Shown: positions 22,501 through 30,619 of the stretch, one piece after another | Layout of the letters: every line of letters starts with the position of its first letter | Position numbering within the stretch: position 1 is the stretch's first letter | IMG/VR virus record: IMGVR_UViG_3300034980_000576 | Coordinates: 35,322 to 99,321 of that record | From: a virus | Length of the DNA: 64,000 nucleotides | Direction: 5' to 3' (one strand) | Position numbers and translations under genes: made by a program | The notes under the pieces: generated by a model | Database searches by the model: none | Seen by the model: the letters and a program-made list of their open reading frames with translations, nothing else | Told to the model about the DNA's origin: nothing

Positions 22501-24695
22501 GAGGGAGCGTCCTCACCACAAACAACTATGCTCTTGTGATTACTGGCTCTGTCGCCGCGGCTTCCGAACAAACAACGGGATACCATGGCGGAGAGATCTG
22601 GGATCGAAGAATACCCTTCGAAGCCATTGTTGATCCAAACAGACACCTCCCGGGACATCAATATTATTCGATGGAAAGTCACCCCTCCATGAGTCTAGGC
22701 GCCACTTTCAGCACGTACGAAAATGCGTACGCATTCCTGCAAGAAGGGGGAGACGATATATACTCACTCATGGCTTCAAACTTCTTTGGACAATCGACGG
22801 CTTTTTTCTTAAAGAATTCAGACTTAACAAAACTTAAATCAAAAACAGTTACGGATGATTTGAAATTTAGACCAAATGAAGTATATGTATCACGAATTAA
22901 GCTTCGGCGTTCCGTCAATGGAACGCGCACCTACGACTGGGAATATGACGCTTCCAGCCAACCAGCATCGGTTGGCGGCACTCCGGTATCCTCCATCGCC
23001 AACGCAAGCAGTGCGTGGGCAACATTCGGAGCAAAAGTCATCTCAAGCGGCTCGGGGTATTCCCTATACGATAGTGTTTTTCCAGTCCCGCAGGATCCAA
23101 AGAGGAATCCATATTTCCATGAAACCTTTACAATGTATTCTCGTCCAACTGCATTCGGCCCCTCCTGCGCTGGACGCCCATCGGGCTCCCGCGCCGTTAG
23201 TGGTGCCTTTGAGCACGCTTCCTTTGATAGCTTTGAGGGGTATAATTCCGCCTTTACTCCACCATATACCAATGGCGAAGCCTGGGTTGACTTAATTTTC
23301 CGCCCCTCTGCTAGTATTAGTTACGATCTTGAGAGGATCCTGGCAGAAACTAAGGCAGTTAGTTGGCGATTTGATGCAGGCTATAGAGTCCTTCCCCCCA
23401 CCGCTCTCACTGCTTCTGAACCAGCAATGCCGGCACTTATTCCGGTTGAAAAACAAGTCCACAATGGCGGCTCAACAATAACCCCAGGCAGCGATAAAAC
23501 AACCCCCTCGATCTATGATGGATATAGAATCAACGTCAACTCAATGCAAGCTACATCTAGTCTAGACATTTTTGGAGTTGAGCGTGTTTTGGAACAGAAG
23601 ACAGGGAAGTTCGATACCATCGGAGAGTCAACTAACAAATCTGTCGGCAAAAAATGGGTAATCTCTCCCAAGTGGGAGTCCCCCATGCTGAACTTTAACG
23701 ACAAGGGTGTTCATCCAATTAGCACCGCTGCCGGCACCTTAACGCTGCCAGTATACGCTTCAGCCTCTGTCTCTCGGGGCATGTGGCATCAATTCGGTGT
23801 AATACCAAACGATCAGAACACAGGTGTATTCATGGAGATCGACACTATTCCAGAAGAATGGATTAAGAATCATTATGATGTAACAATCAACCCAAGTGCT
23901 TACAACAACAATAATCCCGGTGATAATCATGATTCCAGAGGACTCTATAAACGCGTGAAGTCTTTAGCAACGTTGTGTGGATTTGATAAGACTAACTCTT
24001 CGAAGCGATTAGGTGAACTTAAAGAAAAGATGACGGTCAAAGAAGCTGTCGTTGCGGTACCATACGTGATCGATGCCTTGGATGAGTTCGAATTGGCACA
24101 GGTTCCCGCATCGTCTCCGCAAAAGAGACAGCGCAAAAGATTTGTAACAATTCCACAGGCACGCTTCGATGCCGCCCTGAAAGAATTAGAAGGTTCCGCA
24201 ACTGGCGATTCCATGGCAACTGCCGGCGCCTCAATTAGAAAATTAGCAAAAGCCGTAGAAACATATGTGTTTCCTCCACAATTCGATTTTCTTAATAATC
24301 CCGATATTTCACCAATGGCGATGTACGTGTTTGAATTCTCTTACGAGTTTGACAAGGATGCATTATCATATATTTGGCAAAACTTGGCGCCAATAGATTA
24401 CAAGAAGCTGGAATTCCAAGCAGCATCAATCGCTCACAATTTAGGAAATAATGAAATCTTAAATGAACAAATCTTGATGAATAAGAATTTACGATGGATG
24501 GTTTTCAAAGTCAAACAAAGAGCCACCCAAAATTATTACGAACTTCTCCCCGATCAAGCAGGTGCCTCGACTGATCAGATTGATTTTAAAACTGGCAAAC
24601 TTGGAGAATATAATTTTGGATTCAACTGGCCATATGATTACTTATCTTTTGTAGAGCTAATTAAGATGGACGTTGATATATTACTTAAAAAGTAA
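13518..24695 (+). CDS. Giant LamG-containing baseplate/tail protein, 3725 residues
   Basis: An 11.2-kb frame whose start overlaps the previous gene by 11 bp. Concanavalin/LamG-type modules can be picked out by their strand patterns: DGVTVEFWMKTG (about 197-320), LQGWWRFD through MMTFAAWVYKTGD to LYINGTL (about 360-605), and NSVMFTYGCWIKPD through VKFYVNG to SLLSWWRMGD (about 2070-2275). A stretch at about 885-905 (IFKSKGTERAMRSVLRCF) resembles the K-G-T-x-x-A-I/M-R motif of gpI/gp7-like wedge proteins (inference). The C-terminal 500 residues are more helical and charged. Following gp25 and gp6, it probably combines a gp7-like wedge core with surface-exposed sugar-binding modules. It is far longer than T4 gp7 (1032 residues). 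Confidence 0.75.
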   Translation: MSIKKLFEDANKTDTFVADTSQKDAFEPVESQRNVEQKLRSQARYVPQVDYSDPTNFVKYGSARLYYESAFNRILDYYPYDGSQAEITKFHNNNLDIEEYILDKRYPKSTGYITLAKDGYSVSSIVDGYGVPTTNEYIDLKGGPGTGSAPSLLLQKLLPNPYNDSYKSSNLYSSNIYTDAGLPSDYGKGSRQSNLRANFDDGVTVEFWMKTGSMVPGAITDRQVIFDSWNNNAVSSADYGRLMIELTGTVNDFGGDKNPFVITVQSGANPPRSVGSMKLLGADSLHETMGDWNHYAIRLYNTGSSGKILKTELYVNGFRSDSSSWAPYSLKTKLEVQRTLGSAHSYHIADGQYRYTSSGSLQGWWRFDKSTITTTSPEPDASGNNHTGSISATAHAPATSTSTPSAYVQTTGSNVWGGDATDAVRIGTAATWDAIIGNNTGSATPRMPRTTEMMTFAAWVYKTGDGGGSPGKGRIFDFGNQDIALYSNTSEALLFNTKWNGNNIVQWTSATGVFSLNTWTHIAITYDARSAENRPKLYINGTLTAMPLSTGTQTGAYYGIAGQECVIGNNAAGNRNWAGNLADFAIWNSILDAEEIQTLYYAGQYTQAFDGITELNSKNMIARIGALVTSPVSSSAPAGAGRLSGSLDEFRYWKAARTPKQIGEYWFDQVRGGANSDIANADLGVYYKFNEGITTNTAIDSIVLDYAGRAVNGVWTGYSTTSRNTGSAIVSASAAAFEFEDPIIRSTHPSVVSLKSELITSGTSYDYNNNASLMSLMPGWIQDEAADSDNSDLYYINHIAGTYFDKIHLQISQLPALRHINYVSSSHKPLPFSKHLPQSLGLYAPEMFIESDVLETFADRDSTTLFENKLDETKNLIYQNLYNNLAHIFKSKGTERAMRSVLRCFNVDNGLYNVSINSNNEEYVLRNNLKHSLLRKNFLNFANLENTTGVVYQRKTGSSTAEQGSIRGHSIYVHPDWMQAKYGFTCESNIIFPAYVSDYTTFVRDSNFNRVHLFGLEQVENRNAASITGSDTTYTPGREASFRVYAVRESIGSRNVYFHLTSSRTDGLGISLTSSVFLNVYDNEPWNLSIRVEPQNLLQAGVINRGTSTPLYNVIFAGFNPKTANEIDSFKVSASVSDTVGQQFITGSRRLLVGADRTNITGDLNYRSDVQVASLTYWTKALHDDDLKTHAVDFENIGISGSLQTISPFESGSVDSINRYALALNWNFENVTGSGAGGDFIAQDYSSGSAALINGDFGWNGKLAGYRYPGFAMHFPTSSTGVTTKKEINTYKFINPEQVVASDLVQTFSDEDILYPNLRKEEIVPNYVFSIEKSIYNAVTEQMLDFFAGAIDFHSLIGDPVHTYRGRYKELEKLRGIFFERVKSVSNVEKFLSYYKWFDESITTILSQLVPASSEFVDNLLNVVESHVLERNKYQNRVNIIDSNTFWLETDMTSAPTTAGITVGGGAGALVSPPASPRPTNKGVQYWQTRAERDIAEISSGDATIDAQRDTFRNVIWSRPHVSGALPRLFTDAGTAYLPGSFARNNSSMLPNIRAQIDNTNNQIYKWERPSITQNEIKGGTNFNKGKSLEYAYSAVYPGGPVNTDDGVFVPQNVLIGFVGEAIELTNYENISWPEDLVRTRQKTFKVQHGREWEDGIGYKNTKSEFAFPFNVLSSSVEVRSGYNKEVVDQVGRNIEITNLHNDAYGDLLEVPMQGPFTEELVGGHQSRHVPLNTGTDTPYNRPEAWRLLLGTCNILPSGAIGLVGPDYPPVDFNPSPGTNPDLVYPYPNYEKAYLYRDFVAKSPVNIKNIKAVNSTNTNTVMGNYIRKYEIVYSFGAYNNPRAFVETQPTLPSQLSLVNYTTNVRTILDIHRGEQDHFEFVGDYSTSYLTGATNKSIITTRFSAPGGIEAETRGYQDFKAAEYSPYNVLTYRNLSVKKPSQGPSGTLSEPPGGTPSTSRVYDIHGLDYGLNSHRARYAARFGRDSLHVTSSGNLPGASYDQLPAMFKTNRNPKESNTIIYSFTQSSIPDTGLINDKTIDIDTGGTGIIAVIQDATKRTERVFDATYALSNENSVMFTYGCWIKPDAGGMKLFELGFAGTSAKPIHQLQKQSGGELRYTFDTTDGAGNFTSGYYQTSGTPITGSLWKQAMITVSGAHGVLPSTGPTVKFYVNGVEYASTYSGATGRAYFPTSSQNVSNFRGYGAALTKPVAFFGRIDSISGYEYTGQADEMSLHNTVLSAADVDVLYNSGYPQNLTQSAIAGSSSLLSWWRMGDSPSDDMSGEGLNAISPLSASGGNVIIDVKNSANIHFTAQSGNLLKAETGSASSLPGQPPSTYSEEYISGYGSKKEYDNYNIQHQIPRSDRQYMWISNSVVDVSNIRYAGYQYTNAGINNPDNFQREPYRTSSAGLTPYWDFVSSSNASTGSFYQPTNRLNIVINDPVDFTNNTIGTTTIEDYMNYDLIDSSSTAGTRLPNYLNQLLASRGSNYGWGWNRTRQADNRIILNQKATNTLRMVTDRARMLSASYRLPPLSMKGRTALVNYDQKSALGRDVNISLRISNTNNNIFFPELDLNNYAAINYNAVYNPLQKVLSVVRKGSTGTPLNWVLYSQNIFPSIRNEFVSSSSKRLNFDNGYWRASNAERITLGNTEENSFGVNLSQSSWVLDVAENFLTRSAVVTASTGDNRFYNLRQTKAGELQNTYYKYFTVPPNFTRISAVYARTHELDTMASVVSPQGPVVPQTGSGGKSGSAGSGHFQRGSASFETAALLNQPFGGEAVWEAGSQAGTVTKTAAGLTFTSAPSEPWFGTYDLFNENIKLKAKGFSVVPEYRMSEHVSNYYKYGYMNKTVSDMFEIPGTIFDSSTGSFYKDFSNTDFLEGFLGVKAQTLLSASEIRISCTGAIKYNPYEGFYPAQRTQQLVAQFSSSFMNYFGVKEYGAAPWFPSSVGSSYFNSKVAGIMKNLTDCVFSPGILYNSIKSGIAVDYPVIHDASKRATGSFGGSVLTTNNYALVITGSVAAASEQTTGYHGGEIWDRRIPFEAIVDPNRHLPGHQYYSMESHPSMSLGATFSTYENAYAFLQEGGDDIYSLMASNFFGQSTAFFLKNSDLTKLKSKTVTDDLKFRPNEVYVSRIKLRRSVNGTRTYDWEYDASSQPASVGGTPVSSIANASSAWATFGAKVISSGSGYSLYDSVFPVPQDPKRNPYFHETFTMYSRPTAFGPSCAGRPSGSRAVSGAFEHASFDSFEGYNSAFTPPYTNGEAWVDLIFRPSASISYDLERILAETKAVSWRFDAGYRVLPPTALTASEPAMPALIPVEKQVHNGGSTITPGSDKTTPSIYDGYRINVNSMQATSSLDIFGVERVLEQKTGKFDTIGESTNKSVGKKWVISPKWESPMLNFNDKGVHPISTAAGTLTLPVYASASVSRGMWHQFGVIPNDQNTGVFMEIDTIPEEWIKNHYDVTINPSAYNNNNPGDNHDSRGLYKRVKSLATLCGFDKTNSSKRLGELKEKMTVKEAVVAVPYVIDALDEFELAQVPASSPQKRQRKRFVTIPQARFDAALKELEGSATGDSMATAGASIRKLAKAVETYVFPPQFDFLNNPDISPMAMYVFEFSYEFDKDALSYIWQNLAPIDYKKLEFQAASIAHNLGNNEILNEQILMNKNLRWMVFKVKQRATQNYYELLPDQAGASTDQIDFKTGKLGEYNFGFNWPYDYLSFVELIKMDVDILLKK

Positions 24696-24710
24696 CCAAT
24701 TTAGATAGAT

Positions 24711-25808
24711 ATGGCAAAATTTCTCGACAAAAAAGAACAGGTAATTGATTTTCAGTTGACACCATATGGGGTGCAGAGGCTGTCTGTTGGCAAGTTAAAG
24801 CCTGAGTATTATGCATTTTTTGATGATGGAGTGCTGTATGATTCGCAATACGCTGGTTTCTCTGAAGATCAGAACGCGATAAATCCTCGAATAAAAGAAG
24901 AAACCCAATATTTAGAGGGAATCCTTCGTTTCGAAGAGATAGAAACCTCCGCGCCACCCCCTCTCTATCTGGAGGCGACAGAAGGAGACTCCACAATTCT
25001 CAGATCTGATATTGATATATCCCCAGCAAAAACAAAATTAAATGCTAATAAATATTCTTTTGGAACCGCCATAGGATCTGCAAAATTTGAAGGAAAGAAC
25101 ACACAAGCTGCACCAGCATGGAAAGTAGTTACATGTCAAGGTGAAATTCAATCTTCAACTGCAATTGATGAAGCAAAATATAACTTGACGCCAGCTAGTT
25201 CTGACACAGAAGCTACTGAATTTAATATTCCACAAATTAATGTTACTCTAAAGTATACTAAATTAGTTGAACCGCCCTCTACTTATGCTGGCAGAGATAC
25301 TGTTGGCGATATGATTAGCGAAACGCCAGCTTTTGCTGATGGAAACGTTATAAAATTGATTAGAAATGATTTGGTTATATATGTTGAAGAACAAAACACC
25401 GCGTTGCTGGCTGAAAATTTTGATATAGAAGTATTTGAAGTGACGCGAACTACCGTCGAGGACTCATCAATCACCCAACTTGAGAAAAAATACTTTGAGA
25501 GAGAGGTGAACCAGATAGTAGACGGACTGATGGTTAGCCCCACACCCCACAATAAAAAAGAGACAAAGTTAACAACTGCCGCGGTAGAATATTATTTTGA
25601 TGTCTTAAAAGATAAACAAATAAATGATAAAATAGCATGTCAATGCGCAAGTTCTTTTAATAGAGGCTCTTATTATATTGATATAGATTATGATTGCGAC
25701 AGCAAAGAAATAGAGGAAGTTTACTATGATATCTATGGCAGCGTTACGGTACCCGAAATATGCGAACCATACCCCACGGATCCGACAGATTGCGAGGATG
25801 ATGAATAA
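24711..25808 (+). CDS. Virion-type protein with shared LT-G-FALGDDE-like N-terminal domain
   Basis: The protein has 365 residues. Its N-terminus (about 12-50) follows the pattern L-T-x-x-G-x-x-x-L-x-x-G-(K/N)-(L/F)-K then an aromatic-rich strand and DD. The same pattern, better conserved, begins the proteins at 35177 and 36332. The middle is beta-rich and Thr/Val-rich. The C-terminus is acidic and has several cysteines (CQCASS, DYDCDS, PTDCEDDE). Its stop overlaps the next start (TAATG). It sits between two giant structural genes, so a baseplate or tail-fibre attachment role is inferred; no specific family is recognised. Confidence 0.6.
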   Translation: MAKFLDKKEQVIDFQLTPYGVQRLSVGKLKPEYYAFFDDGVLYDSQYAGFSEDQNAINPRIKEETQYLEGILRFEEIETSAPPPLYLEATEGDSTILRSDIDISPAKTKLNANKYSFGTAIGSAKFEGKNTQAAPAWKVVTCQGEIQSSTAIDEAKYNLTPASSDTEATEFNIPQINVTLKYTKLVEPPSTYAGRDTVGDMISETPAFADGNVIKLIRNDLVIYVEEQNTALLAENFDIEVFEVTRTTVEDSSITQLEKKYFEREVNQIVDGLMVSPTPHNKKETKLTTAAVEYYFDVLKDKQINDKIACQCASSFNRGSYYIDIDYDCDSKEIEEVYYDIYGSVTVPEICEPYPTDPTDCEDDE

Positions 25809-28800
25809 TGGGCTCTGATCTATCACCGTTGTTTCCGTCTTTTGGTAAAGTGTTGGGGAAAAATCTCCCGACACCGGTGTTCCGTTCTATCGAGATAGGA
25901 ACCCAACCCGTCGGCGAAGAGTACGCCGTCCACGACTTAGCTATAAGTGCCAATTTAACCATAAGCCTAACGAAGCCCGACAACGACAAGATGAACATAA
26001 CAGAATTGTTGGAAAACTATTTTAACGATTTATATTTGTATGTTTATTTTAGCCCATTTGAAAATGTCAATACCACGTTGGAGGAGAAAAGATTAAATTT
26101 AAGAGATCTTTTCGACGCTTATAGCGATAAAGACGTAACGGCACATAATTTTGTCGGCCCTGGATATGGAAGTACCGGAGGGGCGTCGGATTTTCCAACC
26201 TCTATATATGAATATGTTATAGAATTTCAAAAAACTTCATTTTTAGAGAAAATGTTTCCGTCATATTTTGAACCGATGACAAAAACATCAGACGCCGAAG
26301 ATACAATTTTGGGATATACGATCGATCAGGCAAGGAATTTATTAGAAAATCCAACCCAGGACGCCATCTCCGGCATTGGCGTGAATCCCATATATCGATT
26401 GTTTTGGGGATACAAGGGGCCCGCTGGCAGATGGATCGCGGACACCGATATCGGCACCACCGCACTCACCGGCAATTTTGGCGGTGCCGGCGGCTGGCTA
26501 GAGAGTGAAGGTAGAGGTAACCCGCCATCAGACCGCAGTTGGATGCGCCACACTTTGGAGTGGACTCTCACCTTTTTGAGCCGCGGCGGATATGAGGGAG
26601 GAAACAGTTCATGGCGCCATAAGATACGCTTATCTGATTTTGCTTCTACTGACAATGACTATGGCGCTATAATAAATGAAAATCAAGAATACGACAAAGA
26701 AGGCAATGCAATATTTAAGATAAGCAATATTAACACCAAAACTTTTCTAAATACGGCGCACGCATCCACCGGCGACGAATTTGGCTCAGTGACGTCTCGC
26801 TTGAACGTACTAGAAAAAGTATTTTCTATTGCTTTCGTTGGGCTTGATATCGAAAAAATCGGTACTACTACCGGTCCGGACGACTCGCGAAGCGATTCGT
26901 ATGGGTGGGGAGTTCCCTATCTCGATGCCGACACCTATACTATGGAATTCGGCGGCACCCCCGGCGTTTATGATATGTTACCCCGCCGTTCCTTATTCAA
27001 CACTTATTTCGGAAATATAGTTTATGAACATGTCTTAGAAAAAGGAAAAGTAGTCGAAAAACCAACAGAGGCATTCTATAGAGTTTCAGATGAAACTCAG
27101 TACGACGATGTCCCAATACAAGCATTGAATTCAAGGTACTATGTGAACGAACCGGTTAGTAGAATCACTATAGAAAAAGAAATGAAAAAATTAATAGACT
27201 CTTTCGAACTGTGGCGCCCCAGCAATGAATCGTTAGACTCAAATATAAAAAATTTGGAACATATCTTAGAAACCACCAAAGAATCTCCAAACATTTTTAT
27301 GAAATTTAGAGATTACATGCGAACTTATAGCGACAAATCTCCCATCAATCATGCAGGCAAATTTTACAGCGAGTTTAGATCTTTGTCAACACAATTAGTC
27401 AAATCTGTTATGACACAGGATAGAGTCACTAAAAAGGTTTTCAAGAACACGGTAGTATATGATGCTCGGTCCACTTTTAGTACCGGCGGAGTTATCTCGA
27501 CGGAATATGTTGCACCATATATATATACTGAACAGGAGGGTTTCAAGGCAGGACGAGAAGACAATCCATTTGGAGATTATATTCCCACCGATTGGGCGCG
27601 ATATACCAGCAACGTAGTTTTCAAAAGGGGCGCCGGCGCTGGCTTCTGGGGTGCTGCCGCAGATAAGGAAGATTCAGAGTGGTTTAACATTTATTATCTT
27701 TTTATAGCGGGCTTGAAGGGCCCCATAGATCACACAGTCGGTGGCCCCGGGGATCCGACACCACCAGCAATCGAGGCGCTCCTAAGCGCGCATGATGTAT
27801 CCTTGTTAAAACCATGGCAAGACGCCTGGGCTGCCGAGCCGCCCACCGTCACCGAACCAGAAATTCTCGCCGAAGCTGTGCGCCTAACAGATAATTATTT
27901 TAGATATAACAGCGAGTATGAAATACTAGGGATACACGACTACGCCGGCGGCGGAGGAGGCTGGTCCGCATCCGCAGATCATCAGGGAAATAGGGTGGTT
28001 ATCAATGACGGATGGTTTTTCTTCGACTGGGAAAAGGCGCTACATACTTATTCTGCCTTGGCTCATTTTGCAAGTCCGTCTGCAATACAGAGATTCCTGG
28101 GATATAGAATACCATATGAGAACTTCCCTGTGCTGACGGCTGCAGTAACTCGCCGCGGCGTCAACAATAATACTGAAGAAGCCGGCCATTTTATTGAATG
28201 TCGCATGGGTTCTGAATACAACGATTATAGGGGGGGCACCGCCAGCAGCAAATATCCCTACAGTGCATATAGTATAGCCTCTCATACTGAGGATTCTGAT
28301 AAGTTTGCTATTGGTTCAATGCTCTATCATAGTCCAGGCGGCGCCGCCGCAAGAGACTCAGAACCCACAATTCAAACTGAATCCTATTTAAAATTCGTGA
28401 ATTTTGATGTTGTTAATCGCGATATTTATACTGGTTTGAAAACATTGCGAAATTTTGCTCCATGGACACCTGAATATCCATATGCTCCAATAGAACTAGG
28501 TTCCCGTGTTGGTGGTGATTATCGTTTAATGGCATATCAATTTAGAGATATAATGGATGATGACGTCGCCTATTATAATGCGATCGCCGGAAACATTCCG
28601 GACGACGAAGATACAACCGCCGAGTCTAACGCCAAGAGTGCCCTCGAATCGATCAACACTGAAGGCGTACCATTCGGACAGTATCTTTTTTATGTTGCCG
28701 TTGAAGATAAAAGTCTTATGGTTTTAAAAGAATTGTACAATAGCTTGGTATCTCCTGTCGGTGATAGATTCGGGGAATATAGAGAAAGAGCTGAAGAAAT

Positions 28801-29929
28801 GTGCAGTTATAACAATATAGAAAATAAATTTAATACTTTTTTTGCTAATGGTATGGAAGAACATTATGGCGTCGGAACTCCCCCAACGCTGACAACTCCT
28901 GCCGGCCCACCAGAACCCCAACCACCATGGTTTGAAACACCATATCTTATTGCAGCTTTCACAATGGTACTACAAAGGCAGTACAAGTCTAGCGATATTA
29001 AAAATTATGATCTAGAACAGCAGGTACTCGACCGCGCGATAATTATAGCTAAGCAATGTAACCCCCGTACGGGAAGCCTGCAGGGCATAGAGCAAGTACA
29101 GCTTACCCTTAAAAAAATTGAGGATATGCTCTTATTGCAGGATGAAAATACTTTTGCAAAGGTTCATGAGATCCTCGGTGACCCCCACGTGTACGATGCC
29201 CACACGGCTGCGACGACATATTACTACCTTTCGAGTAGAAACTATGCCCTGACTCCGCATATCAATGCGGCAGGATCCGCCGGTTTTGAATTTTTTCCAT
29301 GGAGCGGCGGAACGCTACCTGCCAAATGCGCATACTTCTTAGGCTCTATGATTCAAGATCAGCCTATTTTTGGAGATGTCATGCTCGATAATGAGGACTT
29401 GCGCTTGGACATAGAAGAAGTTATAACGACGACGGCCCGCCACCCCCCAGCCGGCGATCTACGATCTGGGTATATATATATTACTGCCGGCCAACGGGAA
29501 AATAACTATAATGACTCGGAAAGTCCGGACTTAAACCTATATATTAGCGCGTCACCCTACAGCGGTGGCGATTTGGTGCAGAGGGGTATACCAGCCGCGT
29601 TTGGCGGAGAAGACTTCGACTTGCTTGGGTTCGACAATATTACGGCACGTGTTGGAAACTTCATCGGCACCACCGGCTACGAAACCGGGGCTGATGCCGC
29701 CGATGAAGACGACCCGTACTGGGATAACCTGGATCTATCGCCAGAAGACTTCGCCGGTACCACCTCAGACAGATGGTATAACTTGAAGCCTACTGGCTAC
29801 GGTACCTGGATATGGGAAAAAAGAAGCTGGGCGGATTATGACGGCGACCCGGGGAGCCAAGTGGCAACAGGCGAATTCCATTGGCCATGGTTAACCCACA
29901 CCCCCGGCGGCAGTTGGACGCTCGAGTGA
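25808..29929 (+). CDS. Large structural protein of unknown function, 1373 residues
   Basis: The gene starts at the ATG of a TAATG overlap. The N-terminal region (1-110) is compact and well ordered (IEIGTQPVGEEYAVHDLAISANLTI), suggesting a docking domain. The bulk is rich in Gly, Tyr, Trp and Asp, with many aromatic loops and no long coiled coil, membrane helix or signal peptide. A mid-region of charged helices (about 440-520 and 940-1010) interrupts it. Such composition suits a surface-exposed virion protein. No catalytic motif or known receptor-binding fold is evident. It belongs to the same uninterrupted run as the LamG giant. Confidence 0.6.
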   Translation: MGSDLSPLFPSFGKVLGKNLPTPVFRSIEIGTQPVGEEYAVHDLAISANLTISLTKPDNDKMNITELLENYFNDLYLYVYFSPFENVNTTLEEKRLNLRDLFDAYSDKDVTAHNFVGPGYGSTGGASDFPTSIYEYVIEFQKTSFLEKMFPSYFEPMTKTSDAEDTILGYTIDQARNLLENPTQDAISGIGVNPIYRLFWGYKGPAGRWIADTDIGTTALTGNFGGAGGWLESEGRGNPPSDRSWMRHTLEWTLTFLSRGGYEGGNSSWRHKIRLSDFASTDNDYGAIINENQEYDKEGNAIFKISNINTKTFLNTAHASTGDEFGSVTSRLNVLEKVFSIAFVGLDIEKIGTTTGPDDSRSDSYGWGVPYLDADTYTMEFGGTPGVYDMLPRRSLFNTYFGNIVYEHVLEKGKVVEKPTEAFYRVSDETQYDDVPIQALNSRYYVNEPVSRITIEKEMKKLIDSFELWRPSNESLDSNIKNLEHILETTKESPNIFMKFRDYMRTYSDKSPINHAGKFYSEFRSLSTQLVKSVMTQDRVTKKVFKNTVVYDARSTFSTGGVISTEYVAPYIYTEQEGFKAGREDNPFGDYIPTDWARYTSNVVFKRGAGAGFWGAAADKEDSEWFNIYYLFIAGLKGPIDHTVGGPGDPTPPAIEALLSAHDVSLLKPWQDAWAAEPPTVTEPEILAEAVRLTDNYFRYNSEYEILGIHDYAGGGGGWSASADHQGNRVVINDGWFFFDWEKALHTYSALAHFASPSAIQRFLGYRIPYENFPVLTAAVTRRGVNNNTEEAGHFIECRMGSEYNDYRGGTASSKYPYSAYSIASHTEDSDKFAIGSMLYHSPGGAAARDSEPTIQTESYLKFVNFDVVNRDIYTGLKTLRNFAPWTPEYPYAPIELGSRVGGDYRLMAYQFRDIMDDDVAYYNAIAGNIPDDEDTTAESNAKSALESINTEGVPFGQYLFYVAVEDKSLMVLKELYNSLVSPVGDRFGEYRERAEEMCSYNNIENKFNTFFANGMEEHYGVGTPPTLTTPAGPPEPQPPWFETPYLIAAFTMVLQRQYKSSDIKNYDLEQQVLDRAIIIAKQCNPRTGSLQGIEQVQLTLKKIEDMLLLQDENTFAKVHEILGDPHVYDAHTAATTYYYLSSRNYALTPHINAAGSAGFEFFPWSGGTLPAKCAYFLGSMIQDQPIFGDVMLDNEDLRLDIEEVITTTARHPPAGDLRSGYIYITAGQRENNYNDSESPDLNLYISASPYSGGDLVQRGIPAAFGGEDFDLLGFDNITARVGNFIGTTGYETGADAADEDDPYWDNLDLSPEDFAGTTSDRWYNLKPTGYGTWIWEKRSWADYDGDPGSQVATGEFHWPWLTHTPGGSWTLE

Positions 29930-30040
29930 CACACCACCCTCTAGAAATATACATATTTAATTAACTTTAGTGATTATGATAACAAAAAGCGCTCATTCTC
30001 ATAATTATTTAAATACAAATACATTTTTTATAAAAACACA

Positions 30041-30619
30041 ATGAAAATAAATCCAACAAATCCAAGAATTAACGCATCTTCCGCCGCAGAACTCATTCTG
30101 AGTACAACGCAGGATATATTAATTAAGCAAGGTTATCAAATCAATTCAAACCCGTTGGGGATTACCGTCTCTCGAATGTCCGCAGCTATTTTGGATACGT
30201 TTAGTGTGGTGGTATCGCCCGAACTAAAGGAGTTCTCCTTAATACAAAAAGCAACATCAGAACTCTCAATTGATAATCCTTCTATAATCGATCCCTCGAT
30301 CGCCCTTATGACGCCCGGGCTCTCAGACGCATTCGAAATTGGCATGACGCTTGATACTGACGATCCTCTTTTCGAGCAAGATGCTCAGCTTACTTATGCT
30401 CAAAGCCAAGTATTCGTACGAGACACCGCAGCCACACGCGGCACCGTAAACTTATATCCCATAGCACAAAAAATGAGTGCAGCACAGATCTCAGTCGGCG
30501 GCTCAGACAATAAATATATGATAAACAAAGAGAACCATACGCGCCTGAATATTTCAGGTAAGGGTAAATCTGCCCAGAAATCTAGAACCCCGGGTCCTGG
30601 TGATGGTGGAGCATACTGA
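30041..30619 (+). CDS. Hypothetical protein in tail module
   Basis: The protein has 192 residues and begins after a 111-bp AT-rich gap, the largest between genes in this part of the window. The first 60 residues look like an alpha/beta docking domain; the middle has Ser-Ile-Asp-Pro repeats of a loose kind; the C-terminus is Lys/Ser/Gly/Pro-rich and probably flexible. No strong ribosome-binding site is seen, only an A-rich leader. The stop overlaps the next start (TGATG), so it is probably made in step with the 493-residue protein. It is not recognised. Confidence 0.55.
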   Translation: MKINPTNPRINASSAAELILSTTQDILIKQGYQINSNPLGITVSRMSAAILDTFSVVVSPELKEFSLIQKATSELSIDNPSIIDPSIALMTPGLSDAFEIGMTLDTDDPLFEQDAQLTYAQSQVFVRDTAATRGTVNLYPIAQKMSAAQISVGGSDNKYMINKENHTRLNISGKGKSAQKSRTPGPGDGGAY

